Below are positions 17,397 through 29,614 of a DNA stretch of 45,899 bases, piece by piece. A program made the position numbers and the translations under genes. Each line of letters starts with the position of its first letter. Position 1 is the first letter of the stretch. Source of the stretch: Malikia sp. (GTDB lineage: Bacteria > Pseudomonadota > Gammaproteobacteria > Burkholderiales > Burkholderiaceae_C); contig NZ_JAQTZS010000024.1 in the NCBI RefSeq assembly GCF_028687635.1, positions 1 through 45,899 on the forward strand, read 5' to 3'. Under the pieces are notes generated by a model that searched no databases, had not been told where the DNA came from, and saw only the letters and a list, made by a program, of their open reading frames with translations.

Positions 17397-19139
17397 ATGA
17401 GCCTGCTGACCAAGCTGAACCAGTTCCGCCATTTCGCCTCCCGCGCCTGGGCGCTGTCCGCCCCCTACTTCGGCTCCGACGAGAAATGGCGCGCGCGCGG
17501 CCTGCTCGCGGCCATCGTGGCGCTGAACCTCGGCGCGGTCTACATGCTGGTGCTGCTCAACGAGTGGAACCGGGTCTTCTACGACGCGCTGCAGAACAAG
17601 AACGCCGAGGTGTTCTGGCAGCAGCTCGCTCGCTTCACCGGGCTGGCCTTCGGCTACATCCTGATCGCGGTCTACCGCTTCTACCTGACCCAGCTGCTCG
17701 AAATCCGCTGGCGCGCCTGGATGACGGCGCATGTGATGGCGCGCTGGCTCGGCCACAAGGCCTTCTACCGGCTCGAACTGATGCGCTTCACGCGCGAGGA
17801 CGCCAGCCTGCCCGACAACCCGGACCAGCGCATCCAGGAAGACCTCGGCATGTTCACCGCATCGGCCGTGGGCCTGAGCATGGGCCTGCTCAACGCCTGC
17901 GTCACGCTCGCGAGCTTCGTCGGCATCCTGTGGGGCCTGTCGGGCAGCTTCGGCTTTGCCTTCAACGGCAGCGACTGGAACATCCCCGGCTTCATGGTCT
18001 GGATGGCGATCGCCTACGCACTGGTCGGCAGCGTGTTGACGCATTACATCGGCCGTCCGCTGATCAGCCTGAACTTCGCGCAGCAAAAGCGCGAGGCCGA
18101 TTTCCGCCATCACCTGGTGCGGGTGCGCGAGTACAGCGAGGCGATCGCGCTCGATCGCGGCGAGCCGGTCGAGCAACGCCAGCTCGGCGGCCATTTCAGC
18201 GCCGTGCTGCAGAACACCCTGGCGCTGATCAAGACGCAGAAGCGCCTGACCTGGTTCACGGTCGGCTTCGGCCAAGCCGCGGTGGTGTTTCCATTCGTGG
18301 TGGCGGCGCCGCGCTTCTTCAGCGGTGCGATCCAGCTCGGCGAGCTGATGCAGATCGCCTCGGCCTTCGGCCGGGTGCAGGATGCGCTGTCCTGGTTCGT
18401 CGACAACTACGACGCGCTGGCGCGCTGGCGCGCCACCACCGACCGTCTGACCGGCTTCGAGGACAGCCTGAAGGCCGCCAACAGCCACGACACACTGACG
18501 GCCGGCAGTGGCGACACACTGCGCCTGAAGGACCTGACCCTGTCGCTGCCGGACGGCAGCGTGCTGCTGCAGGGCCAGGGCCTTTCGCTGCGCCCGGGCG
18601 ACAGCGTGCTGCTGCAGGGTCCGTCGGGCAGCGGCAAGTCCTCGCTGTTTCGCACCCTGGCCGGGATCTGGCCCTATGCGCGCGGCCATGTCGAGCTGCC
18701 GGCCGGCTTCGAGCAGGACGCGATGTTCCTGCCGCAGCGGCCCTATTTCCCCAACGGCAAGCTGCGCGACGCGCTGGCCTACCCAGCTCAAGCTGACCGC
18801 TACAGCGACGCCGAGCTGCAGCAGGCGCTGTGCGACGCGCTGCTGCCGCAACTGGCCGACAAGCTCGACGCCGAGGATGCCTGGGGCCAGAAGCTCTCGG
18901 GCGGCGAGCAGCAGCGCCTCGCCATCGCACGCGCCTTGCTGAAGCAACCGCGCTGGCTGTTCGCCGACGAGGCCACCAGCGCACTCGACGCCGCCGCCGA
19001 GCAGCAGGTCTACGAGAAACTGCTCGGCTTGATCCGGCAGCATGGCGGCGCGCTGGTGTCGATCGCGCACCGACCCTCGGTGGCCGCGTTCCATCAACGG
19101 CAATGGACGGTCGAGGCCTCGGGCCGGCTGACAGGCTGA
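17397..19139 (+). CDS. SbmA/YddA-type ABC transporter, fused permease and ATPase
   Basis: Half transporter with an N-terminal membrane domain of the SbmA/BacA-like type (about residues 1-340, with ALQNKNAEVFWQQL and RWRAWMTAHV) and a C-terminal ATPase. The ATPase has Walker A GPSGSGKSS (about 409), signature LSGGEQQRLAIARALL and Walker B WLFADEATSALD, with the family's FLPQRPYFPNGKLRDAL Q-loop. 580 residues; it would work as a homodimer in the inner membrane. Relatives move peptides, vitamin B12 or fatty acyl compounds. Substrate and direction are not decided by sequence. No strong ribosome site before ATG 17397, so it may be coupled to the nucleotidase. Confidence 0.88.
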   Translation: MSLLTKLNQFRHFASRAWALSAPYFGSDEKWRARGLLAAIVALNLGAVYMLVLLNEWNRVFYDALQNKNAEVFWQQLARFTGLAFGYILIAVYRFYLTQLLEIRWRAWMTAHVMARWLGHKAFYRLELMRFTREDASLPDNPDQRIQEDLGMFTASAVGLSMGLLNACVTLASFVGILWGLSGSFGFAFNGSDWNIPGFMVWMAIAYALVGSVLTHYIGRPLISLNFAQQKREADFRHHLVRVREYSEAIALDRGEPVEQRQLGGHFSAVLQNTLALIKTQKRLTWFTVGFGQAAVVFPFVVAAPRFFSGAIQLGELMQIASAFGRVQDALSWFVDNYDALARWRATTDRLTGFEDSLKAANSHDTLTAGSGDTLRLKDLTLSLPDGSVLLQGQGLSLRPGDSVLLQGPSGSGKSSLFRTLAGIWPYARGHVELPAGFEQDAMFLPQRPYFPNGKLRDALAYPAQADRYSDAELQQALCDALLPQLADKLDAEDAWGQKLSGGEQQRLAIARALLKQPRWLFADEATSALDAAAEQQVYEKLLGLIRQHGGALVSIAHRPSVAAFHQRQWTVEASGRLTG

Positions 19140-19149
19140 CAGGCTGAGC
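19126..19149 (+). repeat. three tandem octamers
   Basis: GGCTGACA is repeated at 19126 and 19134, with a third copy GGCTGAGCA at 19142. The array covers the last codons and the stop of the ABC transporter gene. A repeat-number change would alter only its C-terminus. Confidence 0.6.
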
Positions 19150-19197
19150 AGGGACTGGCAGACAAGCGCGCGGGCTGCTATCGTTCGTCAATCACGA

Positions 19198-19214
19198 GGG
19201 AGGCAGCCTCCTCC
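19198..19214. promoter_or_regulatory. short palindrome upstream of the DUF2703 gene
   Basis: GGAGGC-A-GCCTCC is an odd-length perfect palindrome about 25 bases before ATG 19236, in a 96-bp gap. It could be an operator or a hairpin in the leader RNA. It does not resemble the AT-rich ArsR operator at 31918, so these genes may be controlled separately. Confidence 0.3.
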
Positions 19215-19235
19215 TCGCATCCAAGGAGATGACTC

Positions 19236-19700
19236 ATGAAAACCCTGCCCATCATCTGGCAACGCCTGATCAACGACCAGGGCAACACCTGTCCCCGCTG
19301 CCAGGGCACCGGCGAGACAGTCCGGCGCGCGGTCGAACGGCTCAGGGCCGTGCTCGAACCATTGGGCGTGCAGCCGGTGCTCGAATGCCGCGAGCTCGAC
19401 CAGCAGGCCTTTCTGGAGCAGCCCTCGGAGTCCAACCGGATCTGGATCAGCGGGCAGCCGCTCGAAGCCTGGCTGGAGGGCCAGACCGGCGCCAGCCGCT
19501 GCTGCGATGAATGTGGCGACCAGGACTGCCGCACGCTGGAGCTCGAAGGCCAGTCCTACGAGGTGATCCCCGAGGATTTACTGGTACGCGCCGGACTCAA
19601 GGCCGGCATCCGACTGCTGGAACCGGAACCTGCCAGCCAGGCCGCTGCCGGCAGCGGCACGGCGTCGAGCTGCTGCGGCAGCGGCGGCTGCTGCTACTGA
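19236..19700 (+). CDS. Cys-rich DUF2703 protein of the arsenic island
   Basis: The N-terminus MKTLPIIWQRLINDQGNTC marks the DUF2703 family, often seen near ars genes. 154 residues with 11 cysteines: CxxC at 19/22, Cys51, the cluster Cys89-Cys90-Cys93-Cys98, and a C-terminal tail with two vicinal pairs (146/147 and 152/153). The tail recalls the paired cysteines of the arsenite chaperone ArsD, which hands As(III) to ArsA. ArsA is encoded two genes downstream and no arsD is present, so an ArsD-like role is plausible (inference). AAGGAG precedes ATG 19236. Confidence 0.8.
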   Translation: MKTLPIIWQRLINDQGNTCPRCQGTGETVRRAVERLRAVLEPLGVQPVLECRELDQQAFLEQPSESNRIWISGQPLEAWLEGQTGASRCCDECGDQDCRTLELEGQSYEVIPEDLLVRAGLKAGIRLLEPEPASQAAAGSGTASSCCGSGGCCY

Positions 19701-19731
19701 ACCACAACCACCTGACTTCAAGGAGATCGCC

Positions 19732-19980
19732 ATGGAAGCCGCCATCAACCGATTCCACGACCTGTTTGCACAGCTGGGGCTCCCCAGCGACCCAGCCAGC
19801 ATCCAGGCCTTCCTGACCCGTCACACCCCGCTGGCGCCAGAGATAGCGCTGCCGGATGCCAACTTCTGGACGCCTTCCCAGGCCACGTTCCTGCTGGAAG
19901 CCCTGCAACAGGATTCGGACTGGGCCGAACTGGTCGACCAGCTGAGCCACGCCTTGCGCGGACCGGAAAGCGCCACCTGA
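19732..19980 (+). CDS. DUF2789 family protein
   Basis: 82-residue acidic helical protein. NRFHDLFAQLGLPSDPASIQ and DANFWTPSQATFLLEALQQD match the DUF2789 family pattern; function unknown. AAGGAG precedes ATG 19732. It lies 31 bp after the DUF2703 gene and 42 bp before arsA, so it is part of the same probable operon. A small hairpin, GCTTTA (19987-19992) and TAAAGC (19998-20003), follows its stop. Confidence 0.8.
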   Translation: MEAAINRFHDLFAQLGLPSDPASIQAFLTRHTPLAPEIALPDANFWTPSQATFLLEALQQDSDWAELVDQLSHALRGPESAT

Positions 19981-20022
19981 AAACTCGCTTTACTGGCTAA
20001 AGCAGAAGACGGAAAATTCGGC

Positions 20023-21801
20023 ATGCAATTCCTCCAGCATCCGCCGCGCTTTCTGTTCTTCACCGGCAAGGGAGGCGTGGGCAAGACCTCGATCGCCTGC
20101 GCGACTGCCGTCGAACTGGCCAGCACTGGCAAGCGGGTGCTGCTGGTCAGCACCGACCCGGCCTCGAACGTCGGCCAGGTGTTTGGCGTCAGCATTGGCA
20201 ACCAGATCCTGCCGATTGCCAGCGTGCCGAACCTGTCCGCACTCGAAATCGACCCCCAGGCAGCGGCCCAGCGTTACCGCGATCGCATCGTGACTCCGGT
20301 GCGCGGCGTATTGCCCGATCAGGTGCTCAAGGGCATCGAGGAACAGCTCTCGGGCGCCTGCACGACCGAGATCGCCGCCTTCGACGAGTTCACCGAGCTG
20401 CTGGTCGGCTCGGCGCGCACGCGCGAGTTCGACCATATCATCTTCGATACCGCCCCCACCGGCCACACGATCCGACTGCTGCAGCTGCCGGGCGCCTGGA
20501 GCGATTTCCTCGAAGCGGGCAAGGGCGACGCCTCCTGCCTCGGCCCGCTGGCCGGCCTGGAAAAGCAGCGCGAGCAGTACCATGCTGCCGTGCAGGCGCT
20601 GGCCGATCCGCAGCGCACCCGGCTGATCCTGATCGCCAGGGCGCAAGCCGCGACCTTGCGCGAAGCGGCACGCACCCATGAAGAGCTGGCGGCCATCGGC
20701 TTGTCGCAGCAGCACCTGGTGGTCAACGGCGTGCTGCCAGCCGGCGAGGCCGCACAGGACGCGCTGGCCGGCGCAATCGTCGCCCGCGAGACCCGGGCGC
20801 TGGCCGGGATGCCAGCCGGATTGCAGGCCTTGCCGCAGGACCGGATTGCCCTCAAGCCGTTCAACCTGGTCGGGCTGGAAGCCTTGCAGCAGCTGTTCCG
20901 CCCGGCAACACCAGCAGCGACCGCCGTCGAGCCGATCCCGTCAGGCATGGCGGCGCTGCCAGCTCTGGCCACGCTGGCCACACTGGTCGACCAGATCGCC
21001 GCCGACGGACATGGCCTGGTGATGCTGATGGGCAAGGGCGGCGTGGGCAAGACTACCTTGGCGACAGCGGTAGCGGTCGAACTGGCCAGCCGTGGCCTGC
21101 CAGTGCACCTGACCACCTCGGACCCGGCCGGGCATCTGGCCGAAACGCTGGAGGGCTCGCTGCCGCAGCTGACGGTGAGCCGGATCGACCCGCATACCGT
21201 CACCGAACGCTACCGCCAGCAGGTTCTGGCAACCAAGGGCGCCAAGCTCGACGCCGCCGGCCGTGCCATGCTGGAGGAGGACCTGCGCTCCCCCTGCACC
21301 GAGGAGATCGCGGTGTTCCAGGCCTTCTCGCGCATCATCCGCGAGGCGGGCCGCAAGTTCGTCGTGATGGATACCGCACCGACCGGACACACCCTGCTGC
21401 TGCTTGATGCCACCGGCGCCTATCACCGCGATATCGCGCGCCAGATGGGCGACACCGGCGTCCACTTCAAGACACCGATGATGCAGCTGCAGGACCCGCA
21501 GCAGACCAAGGTGCTGCTCGTCACGCTGGCCGAGACCACGCCGGTACTGGAAGCCGCCAACCTGCAGGCCGACCTGCGCCGAGCCGGCATCGAGCCCTGG
21601 GCCTGGGTGATCAACAACAGCCTGGCGGCCAGCGCTGCGCAATCCGCGCTGCTGCGTCAACGGGCGCTCAACGAGCTGCGCGAAATCGACAGCGTGATCG
21701 CCCGGCATGCCAGCCGCCATGCCGTGGTGCCCCTGTGCGCCGTGGAGCCGGTCGGGGTCGAGCGGCTGCGACAACTCTCGGCGCCAGTCCAGCGCAACTG
21801 A
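20023..21801 (+). CDS. arsA: Arsenite-activated ATPase ArsA (tandem form)
   Basis: Peripheral ATPase that energises arsenite efflux when bound to a membrane carrier. It has two homologous halves, each with a deviant Walker A: GKGGVGKTS (about 15) and GKGGVGKTT (about 337), each followed by DTAPTGHT. The three As(III)/Sb(III) ligands of the plasmid R773 enzyme are conserved: Cys113 (GACTTEIAAF), Cys172 (DASCLG) and Cys425 (SPCTEEIAVF; 422 in R773). 592 residues. The likely partner carrier here is Acr3, as no ArsB is present (inference). The ribosome site is modest (GACGGAAAA). Confidence 0.95.
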   Translation: MQFLQHPPRFLFFTGKGGVGKTSIACATAVELASTGKRVLLVSTDPASNVGQVFGVSIGNQILPIASVPNLSALEIDPQAAAQRYRDRIVTPVRGVLPDQVLKGIEEQLSGACTTEIAAFDEFTELLVGSARTREFDHIIFDTAPTGHTIRLLQLPGAWSDFLEAGKGDASCLGPLAGLEKQREQYHAAVQALADPQRTRLILIARAQAATLREAARTHEELAAIGLSQQHLVVNGVLPAGEAAQDALAGAIVARETRALAGMPAGLQALPQDRIALKPFNLVGLEALQQLFRPATPAATAVEPIPSGMAALPALATLATLVDQIAADGHGLVMLMGKGGVGKTTLATAVAVELASRGLPVHLTTSDPAGHLAETLEGSLPQLTVSRIDPHTVTERYRQQVLATKGAKLDAAGRAMLEEDLRSPCTEEIAVFQAFSRIIREAGRKFVVMDTAPTGHTLLLLDATGAYHRDIARQMGDTGVHFKTPMMQLQDPQQTKVLLVTLAETTPVLEAANLQADLRRAGIEPWAWVINNSLAASAAQSALLRQRALNELREIDSVIARHASRHAVVPLCAVEPVGVERLRQLSAPVQRN

Positions 21802-21821
21802 GCCCGGCGCTATGGGCTCAG
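21798..21821. terminator. bidirectional hairpin between arsA and the thioredoxin-like gene
   Basis: CTGAGCCC (21798-21805), an 8-base loop, then GGGCTCAG (21814-21821), a perfect 8-bp stem that includes the arsA stop. It lies between convergent genes and could end both transcripts, but lacks a T tract on either strand. Confidence 0.45.
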
Positions 21822-21823
21822 GC

Positions 21824-22063
21824 TCAGGCGCTGGCCAGCCAGCCCTGGACCTCGGCCACGGTCGGAATGCGACCGCTGCTGACCAGCTTGTCGTTGATCA
21901 CCAGACCCGGCGTCGAGAGCAGGTCATAGGCCATGATCGCCTGCATGTCGGTGACCTTGACGAAATTGGCCGCGACACCGGCCTGGGTGGCGGCGTCGCG
22001 CGCGATGGCTTCGAGCTTCTTGCAGTTGGCGCAGCCGGAACCGAGAATCTTGACAGTCAGCAT
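21824..22063 (-). CDS. Small thioredoxin-fold protein (redox-active disulfide type)
   Basis: 79 residues: VKILGSGCANCKKLEAIARD holds a CxxC redox pair, and STPGLVINDKLVSSGRIPT has the cis-Pro loop. This is the short thioredoxin-like family often found beside ArsP-type permeases. It may reduce the permease or its substrate in the cytoplasm (inference). AAGGAAA precedes ATG 22063. It is the last gene of the long minus-strand arsenic set, 28 bp after the permease. Confidence 0.85.
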   Translation of the reverse strand: MLTVKILGSGCANCKKLEAIARDAATQAGVAANFVKVTDMQAIMAYDLLSTPGLVINDKLVSSGRIPTVAEVQGWLASA

Positions 22064-22091
22064 GGTACTTTCCTTCGATGGGTAAGGTGCT

Positions 22092-23537
22092 TTAAACGGG
22101 AGTGGACCGGCGCTGACGCTGCCTGAGCCAGGCCAGGCCGGCGCCCAGGACGGCAATGAACAGGCCCAGCGCCAGGCTCAGCGGCAGCCAGCCCAGGCCA
22201 TCGACCCAGGCGCCGTACAGCAGGCCGGCGCAGAGGCTGAACACGGCCACCAGGCTGACGTAGGCGGCGGTCTTCTGGCGTCCGATCACGGCCGCGACCA
22301 TCAGCATGCTCTGCAGGCTGAGCTCGGGGTCGGCCATCAGGTAGGCCAGCAGCGGGCCGGGGTGCATGCCGAGGTCGAGGAACATGCGCGCCACCGGCAC
22401 CTCGACCAGGGTCGGAAAATACATGAAGACGCCGAAGAACACCGCCACCGCGTTGGCCAGCAAGGTATTGCTGCCAGCCAGCGACTCGATCCATTCCGGC
22501 TTGATGAGTTGACGCACCATGCCGACGATGAAGACGCCGACCACCAGCAGCAGGAAGATCTGCTTGACGAAGCGCCAGGACTCCCACAGCCAGGCCTGGC
22601 GGTCATCAGCGCCGAGTTGCCGCGCGAAATGCCAGCAGGCCCAGAGCGAGGCCGCCACCGCGAACAGGCGGCCGGTCAGTCCGAGCTCCAGCCCGCCGGC
22701 CACGGGCGTCAGGCGCAGCGCGGCGACCAGCAGCGTGGTCGCGCTCAGTCCCAGCGTGACCCAGGTCCAGCGGTTCGGGCCCTCGATGATGTTCTCCATG
22801 CCCTTCCAGGCGGTGGCGGCGATCAGCAGCAACAGCGCGATCAGCACCGAGCCCTGGAAGCTCACGCCCTCCTCGCCCTTGGCGGCGTCGAACGGCACCC
22901 AGCCGAACAGCGTCGCCTGCCAGGCCGAAGCCCAGGACAGCGGCAGGCTGAGGGTGGCGAAGGTCTCGGTCAGCGGCCAGAGCTTGAGCGTGCCGGCGAT
23001 CAGCACCGCGACCAGCGACAGCAGCAGCCGAGTCGCCGCCGGGCCGATGCTGGCCTGCTCGGCGAACAGGGTGTCGGTCTGGGCGTCGTGGCGGGCGTCA
23101 TCCCGCCAGAACAGCAGCGCCATCAGCAGCCCGATGCCGATGCCGAACAGCAGGCAGAACAGGACCCGGGCGGCGGCGAACTCCGGCCCCAGGATGCTGC
23201 CGGTGTAGGCCAGCGCCATGATGTTGCCGGCCGGCGCGAAGAACAGGAAGGTGATGGCGGGCCCGATGCCGGCGCCCTTGCGGTAGATGCCGGCAAACAG
23301 CGGCACGATGGTGCAGGAGCAGACCGCCAGCAGCGAGCCCGCGGCCGCGGCCGCCGGATACGAGACATGGGCCGGCGTGCTGCGCCCGAGCCAGCGCGTG
23401 ATGCTGGCCTTGGGGATCAGCGCCGCCATCGCGCCGGCAATGAAGAAGGCAGGCAGCAGACACAGCAGCACATGCGCGGCCAGATAGGCAGCCAGACTGC
23501 CAGCGCCGCCATTGAGCAATTTCAGCACGAGATCCAT
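22092..23537 (-). CDS. ArsP/YraQ-family permease
   Basis: Polytopic membrane protein of the DUF318/PF03773 permease family, which includes the organoarsenical exporter ArsP. 481 residues with about ten hydrophobic spans. The conserved LLAVCSCTIVPLFAGIYRKG with its CSC motif, and FAPAGNIMALAYTGSILG, are present in the first half; FFGVFMYFPTLVEVPVAR repeats the fold in the second. A C-terminal Arg-rich tail follows. GGGGAGGG precedes ATG 23537. In this arsenic context, trivalent organoarsenical export is the best guess; other metals are possible. Confidence 0.8.
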   Translation of the reverse strand: MDLVLKLLNGGAGSLAAYLAAHVLLCLLPAFFIAGAMAALIPKASITRWLGRSTPAHVSYPAAAAAGSLLAVCSCTIVPLFAGIYRKGAGIGPAITFLFFAPAGNIMALAYTGSILGPEFAAARVLFCLLFGIGIGLLMALLFWRDDARHDAQTDTLFAEQASIGPAATRLLLSLVAVLIAGTLKLWPLTETFATLSLPLSWASAWQATLFGWVPFDAAKGEEGVSFQGSVLIALLLLIAATAWKGMENIIEGPNRWTWVTLGLSATTLLVAALRLTPVAGGLELGLTGRLFAVAASLWACWHFARQLGADDRQAWLWESWRFVKQIFLLLVVGVFIVGMVRQLIKPEWIESLAGSNTLLANAVAVFFGVFMYFPTLVEVPVARMFLDLGMHPGPLLAYLMADPELSLQSMLMVAAVIGRQKTAAYVSLVAVFSLCAGLLYGAWVDGLGWLPLSLALGLFIAVLGAGLAWLRQRQRRSTPV

Positions 23538-23596
23538 CTTGGCCCTCCCCGGGTCAGGTTTTCATTCTAGACAGGATCGACTCAATCCGGACAGTT

Positions 23597-26425
<2,829 letters not shown>

Positions 26426-26457
26426 CAAGTTCCCCCTGGTTCGTGAACGGCCCGACC

Positions 26458-27606
26458 TCAGAGGGCCGACTGGTTGACGCGCTGCATCAGCATCTCGGCG
26501 CTTTCCTTGCGCTCGCTGTAGCGGTCGACCAGATAGGGTGCCACATCGCGCGTCAGCAGGGTGAACTTGACCAGCTCCTCCAGCACGTCGACGATCCGGT
26601 CATGGTAGCTCGACGGCTTCATGCGGTCGTTCTGGTCGAACTCCAGGAAGGCCTTGGCGACCGAGGACTGGTTGGGAATAGTGAGCATGCGCATCCAGCG
26701 CCCCAGCACCCGCATCTGGTTGACGGCGTTGAAGGACTGGCTGCCACCGCAGACCTGCATGACCGCCAGCGTCTTGCCCTGGGTGGGCCGGATCGCGCCC
26801 ACGCTCAGGGGAATCCAGTCGATCTGCGCCTTCATGATGCCGGTCATGGCGCCATGACGCTCGGGCGAGCACCAGACCATGCCCTCGCACCACTGGGTCA
26901 GCTCGCGCAACTCCCTGACCTTGGGATGCGTCTCGGGGGCGTCGTCGGGCAAGGGCAGCCCGCTCGGGTTGAAGATCCGGGTCTCGGCGCCCATGGCCTG
27001 CAGCAGGCGGGCGGCTTCCTCGACCAGCAGCCGGCTGAAGGAGCGCTCGCGCAGCGAACCGTAGAGCAGCAGGAAACGCGGCGCATGGGTGGACGATGTC
27101 GGCGGGCGCAGCTGCTGCGGGTCGGGCACGCGGAAATGCTCGGCGGCCAGCTGCGGCAGATCCGCCAGGGGATGCGCAGCCGGCAGGACCCGGCGGCCCT
27201 CCGCGTCGATGACGACCTCGCCGTCCTCCTTGGTGAACGGCCCCTGCTGCGGATTCGGCAGGATGTCGAGCACGGCCTCGGACGGCCGGCACAGCTTGAC
27301 ACCCAGCGGCGTCACCACGATCGGGCGCTGGATCAGGATCGGGTGCTGGCCGATGAAGTCGAGCAACTGCTCGTCGGTCCATTTCGGATTGCCAAGGTCC
27401 AGCGCCTCATAAGGCGTGCCCTTCTTGCGCAGCAGGTCGCGCGCGGTCATGTCCATGCGCAGCAGCAGCACCTTGAGCTCGTCGCGGCTTGGCGGGGTCT
27501 GGAGGTACTCGATCACATTCGGCTCGACGCCGCTGTTGCGGATCATGGCTAGCGTGTTGCGCGAGGTGCCGCAGCTGGGGTTGTGGTAAATGGTGATGCT
27601 GGACAT
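26458..27606 (-). CDS. ArsC-ArsH fusion: arsenate reductase joined to NADPH-dependent FMN oxidoreductase
   Basis: A single 382-residue frame. Residues 1 to about 143 are a glutaredoxin-type arsenate reductase with Cys12 ([11 protein letters not shown]) and Arg60, Arg94 and Arg107, the exact catalytic positions of R773 ArsC. From about 149 to the end is Ars[30 protein letters not shown] (FMN phosphate loop) and [20 protein letters not shown]. ArsH enzymes oxidise trivalent organoarsenicals or act as NADPH-FMN reductases. Both halves look full length, joined where the free ArsH N-terminus would begin. AAGGAAAA precedes ATG 27606. It lies between acr3 and the P-type ATPase gene. Confidence 0.93.
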   Translation of the reverse strand: MSSITIYHNPSCGTSRNTLAMIRNSGVEPNVIEYLQTPPSRDELKVLLLRMDMTARDLLRKKGTPYEALDLGNPKWTDEQLLDFIGQHPILIQRPIVVTPLGVKLCRPSEAVLDILPNPQQGPFTKEDGEVVIDAEGRRVLPAAHPLADLPQLAAEHFRVPDPQQLRPPTSSTHAPRFLLLYGSLRERSFSRLLVEEAARLLQAMGAETRIFNPSGLPLPDDAPETHPKVRELRELTQWCEGMVWCSPERHGAMTGIMKAQIDWIPLSVGAIRPTQGKTLAVMQVCGGSQSFNAVNQMRVLGRWMRMLTIPNQSSVAKAFLEFDQNDRMKPSSYHDRIVDVLEELVKFTLLTRDVAPYLVDRYSERKESAEMLMQRVNQSAL

Positions 27607-27625
27607 TGGGATTTTCCTTACTTGC

Positions 27626-28681
<1,056 letters not shown>

Positions 28682-28724
28682 GGCAGGCTCAAGGTTAAAT
28701 GGAAGTTCTGGCACGGGATAAAGC

Positions 28725-28754
28725 AAAAAACCTGGGCTGAGGGTACAGCCCAGG
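28725..28754 (-). terminator. intrinsic terminator between arsC and acr3
   Basis: Read on the minus strand: CCTGGGCT, an 8-base loop, AGCCCAGG, then TTTTTT (plus-strand A run at 28725-28730). A perfect 8-bp GC-rich stem with an immediate T tract, the best intrinsic terminator in the window. It sits inside the arsenic gene set. Confidence 0.85.
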
Positions 28755-28779
28755 CCTTGCGGTCCCGACGGGTCGCGGC

Positions 28780-29274
28780 TCAGGCCTGACCGATACGGTT
28801 CAGCTCGGTATTCAGCGACAGCCCGCTGAGCTTGTCGAAGGACAGGTTGTTGAACAGCGAAATGCGGCGATTCAGCACCAGGAAAGCATCAGCAAAAGCC
28901 TTGCTCTGGCTGGCCTCGTCGCCTTGCACGGTCACCGGATCGGGAATGCCCCAGTGCGACGAGATCGGCTGACCCGGCCAGACCGGGCAGGCCTCGGCCT
29001 TGGCGTTGTCGCAGACGGTCAGCACGAAGTCCATCCGGGGGGCATCGGCAGCGGCGAACTCGTTCCAGCTCTTGCTGCGCAGGTTCTCCACGGGATAGTG
29101 GTTGCGCTGCAGCAGCTCGATCGCATAGGGATGGACCTCGCCAGCCGGCCGGCTGCCGGCGCTGTAGACCTCGAAGCGGCCCATGCCCTGCAGGCGCAGG
29201 ATGGATTCGGCCATGATGCTGCGCGCCGAATTGCCGGTGCAGAGAAACAGGACATTGAAGGTACGGGAGGACAT
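28780..29274 (-). CDS. arsC: Arsenate reductase ArsC, thioredoxin-coupled (LMW phosphatase fold)
   Basis: Reduces As(V) to As(III) by a three-cysteine relay. The P-loop LCTGNSARS holds Cys12; resolving cysteines Cys88 and Cys96 lie in [18 protein letters not shown], as in the S. aureus pI258 type. 164 residues. [13 protein letters not shown] supplies the catalytic Asp loop. Start ATG 29274, ten bases after arsR on the same strand; an upstream TTG is less likely. It is mechanistically distinct from the glutaredoxin-type ArsC domain encoded 1.2 kb downstream. Confidence 0.95.
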   Translation of the reverse strand: MSSRTFNVLFLCTGNSARSIMAESILRLQGMGRFEVYSAGSRPAGEVHPYAIELLQRNHYPVENLRSKSWNEFAAADAPRMDFVLTVCDNAKAEACPVWPGQPISSHWGIPDPVTVQGDEASQSKAFADAFLVLNRRISLFNNLSFDKLSGLSLNTELNRIGQA

Positions 29275-29284
29275 GCTCAAGCTT

Positions 29285-29614
29285 TCAATAGGTGCTGCAT
29301 TGCAGCGGGAGGGAGGTATTCAGGCAAGGTTCGCCGCCGCAGCAATTGGCGGTCAGGAAACCCAGCAAGTCATTCATGGCATCGATCTGGGCGCGGTAGA
29401 TGATGTGGCGGCCGTCGCGCGCCTGGCTCACCAGGCCGGCGTTGACCAGCTCCTTCATGTGGAAGGAGATCAAGGTCGGCGCGATGCCCAACGCCTTGCC
29501 CATGCGGGTCGGGGTCGCGCCCTCGCGCCCGGCCACCACCAGCAGCCGGAACAGGCGCAGGCGCGATTCCTGCGCCAGGGCACCCAGCGCCTTGACCACT
29601 TCGGCGTCGTTCAT
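29285..29614 (-). CDS. arsR: Arsenic-responsive repressor ArsR
   Basis: Winged-helix ArsR/SmtB repressor, 109 residues. The recognition helix is in GIAPTLISFHMKELVNAGLV and the wing in DGRHIIYRA. The usual alpha-3 CVC metal site is absent. The C-terminus instead has Cys91, Cys92 and Cys97 (ANCCGGEPC), plus Cys106. This matches the alternative As(III) site of the Acidithiobacillus ferrooxidans type (Cys95, 96, 102). ATG 29614 overlaps the arsJ stop (ATGA), so it is translated from the same message and should autoregulate through the operator at 31918-31943. Confidence 0.93.
   Translation of the reverse strand: MNDAEVVKALGALAQESRLRLFRLLVVAGREGATPTRMGKALGIAPTLISFHMKELVNAGLVSQARDGRHIIYRAQIDAMNDLLGFLTANCCGGEPCLNTSLPLQCSTY

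Noticed and set aside
28724-28726. TTG at 28726 as start of acr3 (366-residue version)
   Set aside because: It lies within the T tract of the terminator, has no ribosome site, and adds residues not typical of Acr3.
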